Shown here piece after piece: positions 44,807-45,853 of a DNA stretch of 45,853 nucleotides. Each line of letters starts with the position of its first letter. Position 1 is the first letter of the stretch. The translations under genes and the position numbers were made by a program. Origin of the DNA: Halomonas qaidamensis (GTDB lineage: Bacteria > Pseudomonadota > Gammaproteobacteria > Pseudomonadales > Halomonadaceae); assembly GCF_025917315.1 (NCBI RefSeq), contig NZ_CP080628.1, positions 1 through 45,853 on the forward strand. The letters run 5' to 3'. A model generated the notes under the pieces. The model ran no database searches. It was not told where the DNA came from and saw nothing but the letters and a program-made list of their open reading frames with translations.

Positions 44807-45790
44807 TTACTCAGTGAGCTTGATACACGCTTGCGGGCGGGTGCAAAGGTGCGCCGGGTTGGATTGCGCTTCTAGCTCCACCCCTTTGTCGTGAGGCAAC
44901 ATATCAGAAGAGGCGTAGAACGGTAGCCCAAGCGTGTTAACGGTGCTGCCGTAAGGTGCAGGGGCAAAGCGGCTAATGAATAGATCCATCACGCCAAGCG
45001 GTACAACACGCGCTTGATCGTCTGGGATTTTCACTTTACCGCCGCCGCGATAGCGCTCCCAGTAGATGCCACCAAAATAGAAGGCATCACGTGGGTCGGC
45101 ACGCAGGCGCTCACCATTTTGATAACGCTCGTATGCCTCTTTGACTTTGCTGTGGCTAATGAATTTGCGCCAAAAACTCTTGCCACACATGGCGGTTGCG
45201 CCAGTGAAAGAAAGCCCGCCAAGCCCCTCCTCTATTTTTTCGAGGATGTCGAGGCATTTCCCCTGCATATCAGTTCCTGCGGTAGCAAGGGCCATAACTA
45301 CGCTTTTTTCAGTAATCCCAAACACTTGATACAAATCATAAATGACTGTCGTGCCGTCAGAGTCCAGCACCTTACCTTGCATGGCACCAATGCGGTGATA
45401 TTCGTGGGTAATGTCGATAAAGCGCGCCATCTTCGCTAGGCGGCGATTGACCACCGACTGCACTGCCTTCATCGAGTCTTCACTACCAAATTCCCGCACG
45501 TTCTGCACTTCATCCGCTAGTACTGTGGCAGTCGTCGGCAAGTGGGCGGTGGTGAATGTAAACCCAGAGCGCTTATCGCCACCGATTACCGTGCCCGGCG
45601 CGCCACGGGATTTATTCTCAACCAAGCCCAATTTTTCACCGTCCTTTTCAATCAGCACGCTGGTGGTGCTAACTCCGGCGGGTTCAAACAGGCCCAAAGA
45701 GCCAATCTGATTGGGCAGGTATTCAACGTCATTGATGGCCGCCGTTAGCGATACCATCGTGAAAATATCGGAATCAAAAACACCAGGCAT
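44807..45790 (-). CDS. E: Major capsid protein (lambda gpE family)
   Basis: A 327-residue capsid protein of the gpE family, close in length to lambda E (341). Family blocks include FDSDIFTMVSLTAAINDVEY at the start, RSGFTFTTAHLPTTATVLAD near 75, FWRKFISHSKVKEAYERYQN near 205, and YWERYRGGGKVKIPDDQARV near 245. It adopts an HK97-like fold in this family. Across the window ends it directly follows the decoration gene. Confidence 0.93.
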   Translation of the reverse strand: MPGVFDSDIFTMVSLTAAINDVEYLPNQIGSLGLFEPAGVSTTSVLIEKDGEKLGLVENKSRGAPGTVIGGDKRSGFTFTTAHLPTTATVLADEVQNVREFGSEDSMKAVQSVVNRRLAKMARFIDITHEYHRIGAMQGKVLDSDGTTVIYDLYQVFGITEKSVVMALATAGTDMQGKCLDILEKIEEGLGGLSFTGATAMCGKSFWRKFISHSKVKEAYERYQNGERLRADPRDAFYFGGIYWERYRGGGKVKIPDDQARVVPLGVMDLFISRFAPAPYGSTVNTLGLPFYASSDMLPHDKGVELEAQSNPAHLCTRPQACIKLTE

Positions 45791-45829
45791 AGTAAGCCTC
45801 TCTTTCTCTTTAATGGATTGCGGTTATCA

Positions 45830-45848
45830 ATTGCCCAGAACGGGCAAT
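45830..45848. other. Hairpin between D and E genes at the window junction
   Basis: ATTGCCC, five bases, GGGCAAT form a perfect seven-base stem in the 67-base gap that joins gpD and gpE across the ends. No T run follows. It could stabilise the capsid mRNA or adjust the ratio of E to D. Confidence 0.5.
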
Positions 45849-45853
45849 CAGTG

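Noticed and set aside
1..45853. tRNA genes, insertion sequences and CRISPR arrays
   Set aside because: None was recognised on either strand by eye; a dedicated search (for example a tRNA covariance scan) was not possible.

Overview
The window looks like the complete circular genome of a lambda-like siphovirus that lives as a plasmid prophage (a phage-plasmid). The two ends join sensibly: the head decoration gene (gpD-like) ends at base 5 and the major capsid gene (gpE-like) starts at 45790, so the order terminase-W-portal-protease-D-E-FII-Z-U-V-G/T-H is restored across the junction. High GC, Shine-Dalgarno starts, a gammaproteobacterial LexA box and many acidic proteins suggest a gammaproteobacterium. 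A moderate halophile such as Halomonas is my guess, not something the sequence proves.

Layout. Minus strand, 12.4 to 7.9 kb: Cro-like regulator, replication organiser, small early genes, nuclease, Q-like antiterminator, an Acb2/Tad1-like anti-defence candidate and a tyrosine integrase. Minus strand, 7.76 kb down to 1 and on from 45.85 to 24.73 kb: one late operon with a promoter/terminator start like lambda pR'-tR', then endolysin, holin, Rz/Rz1, a probable cos region, terminase, head, tail, fibres, a complete diversity-generating retroelement (DGR) and a final terminator. Plus strand, 12.6 to 21.5 kb: CI-like repressor, tandem operators, early accessory genes, RdgC with a C-terminal FtsK-gamma domain, a C4-type antisense RNA in front of an antirepressor, an HTH cassette and a ParA/ParG-type partition operon. 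Minus strand, 24.4 to 21.7 kb: an IncFII-like plasmid replicon (RepA, leader peptide, CopA-like antisense RNA, candidate origin with a DnaA box) and a small gene under a LexA box.

How it fits together. Lysogeny would be kept by the CI-like protein, which lacks the Ser/Lys pair of self-cleaving repressors and so probably needs an antirepressor. The C4/antirepressor pair and the SOS-controlled 70-residue gene are the candidates. Five operators of the form ACAC-N5-GTGT lie at both repressor flanks and next to the replicon. As a plasmid it would use RepA and ParA/ParG. Copies of a roughly 30-base ParA-operon repeat are scattered at gene boundaries over more than 10 kb. In the lytic state Q-like antitermination would carry transcription through several terminators that sit directly in front of late ribosome binding sites.

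Most notable: the DGR (template and variable repeats differ at 16 positions, all template adenines on the coding strand), a tape measure protein with about eleven EF-hand loops in a 405-base tandem repeat, the RdgC/FtsK-gamma fusion, the dispersed partition-like repeats, and the non-cleavable repressor paired with a LexA-controlled small gene.
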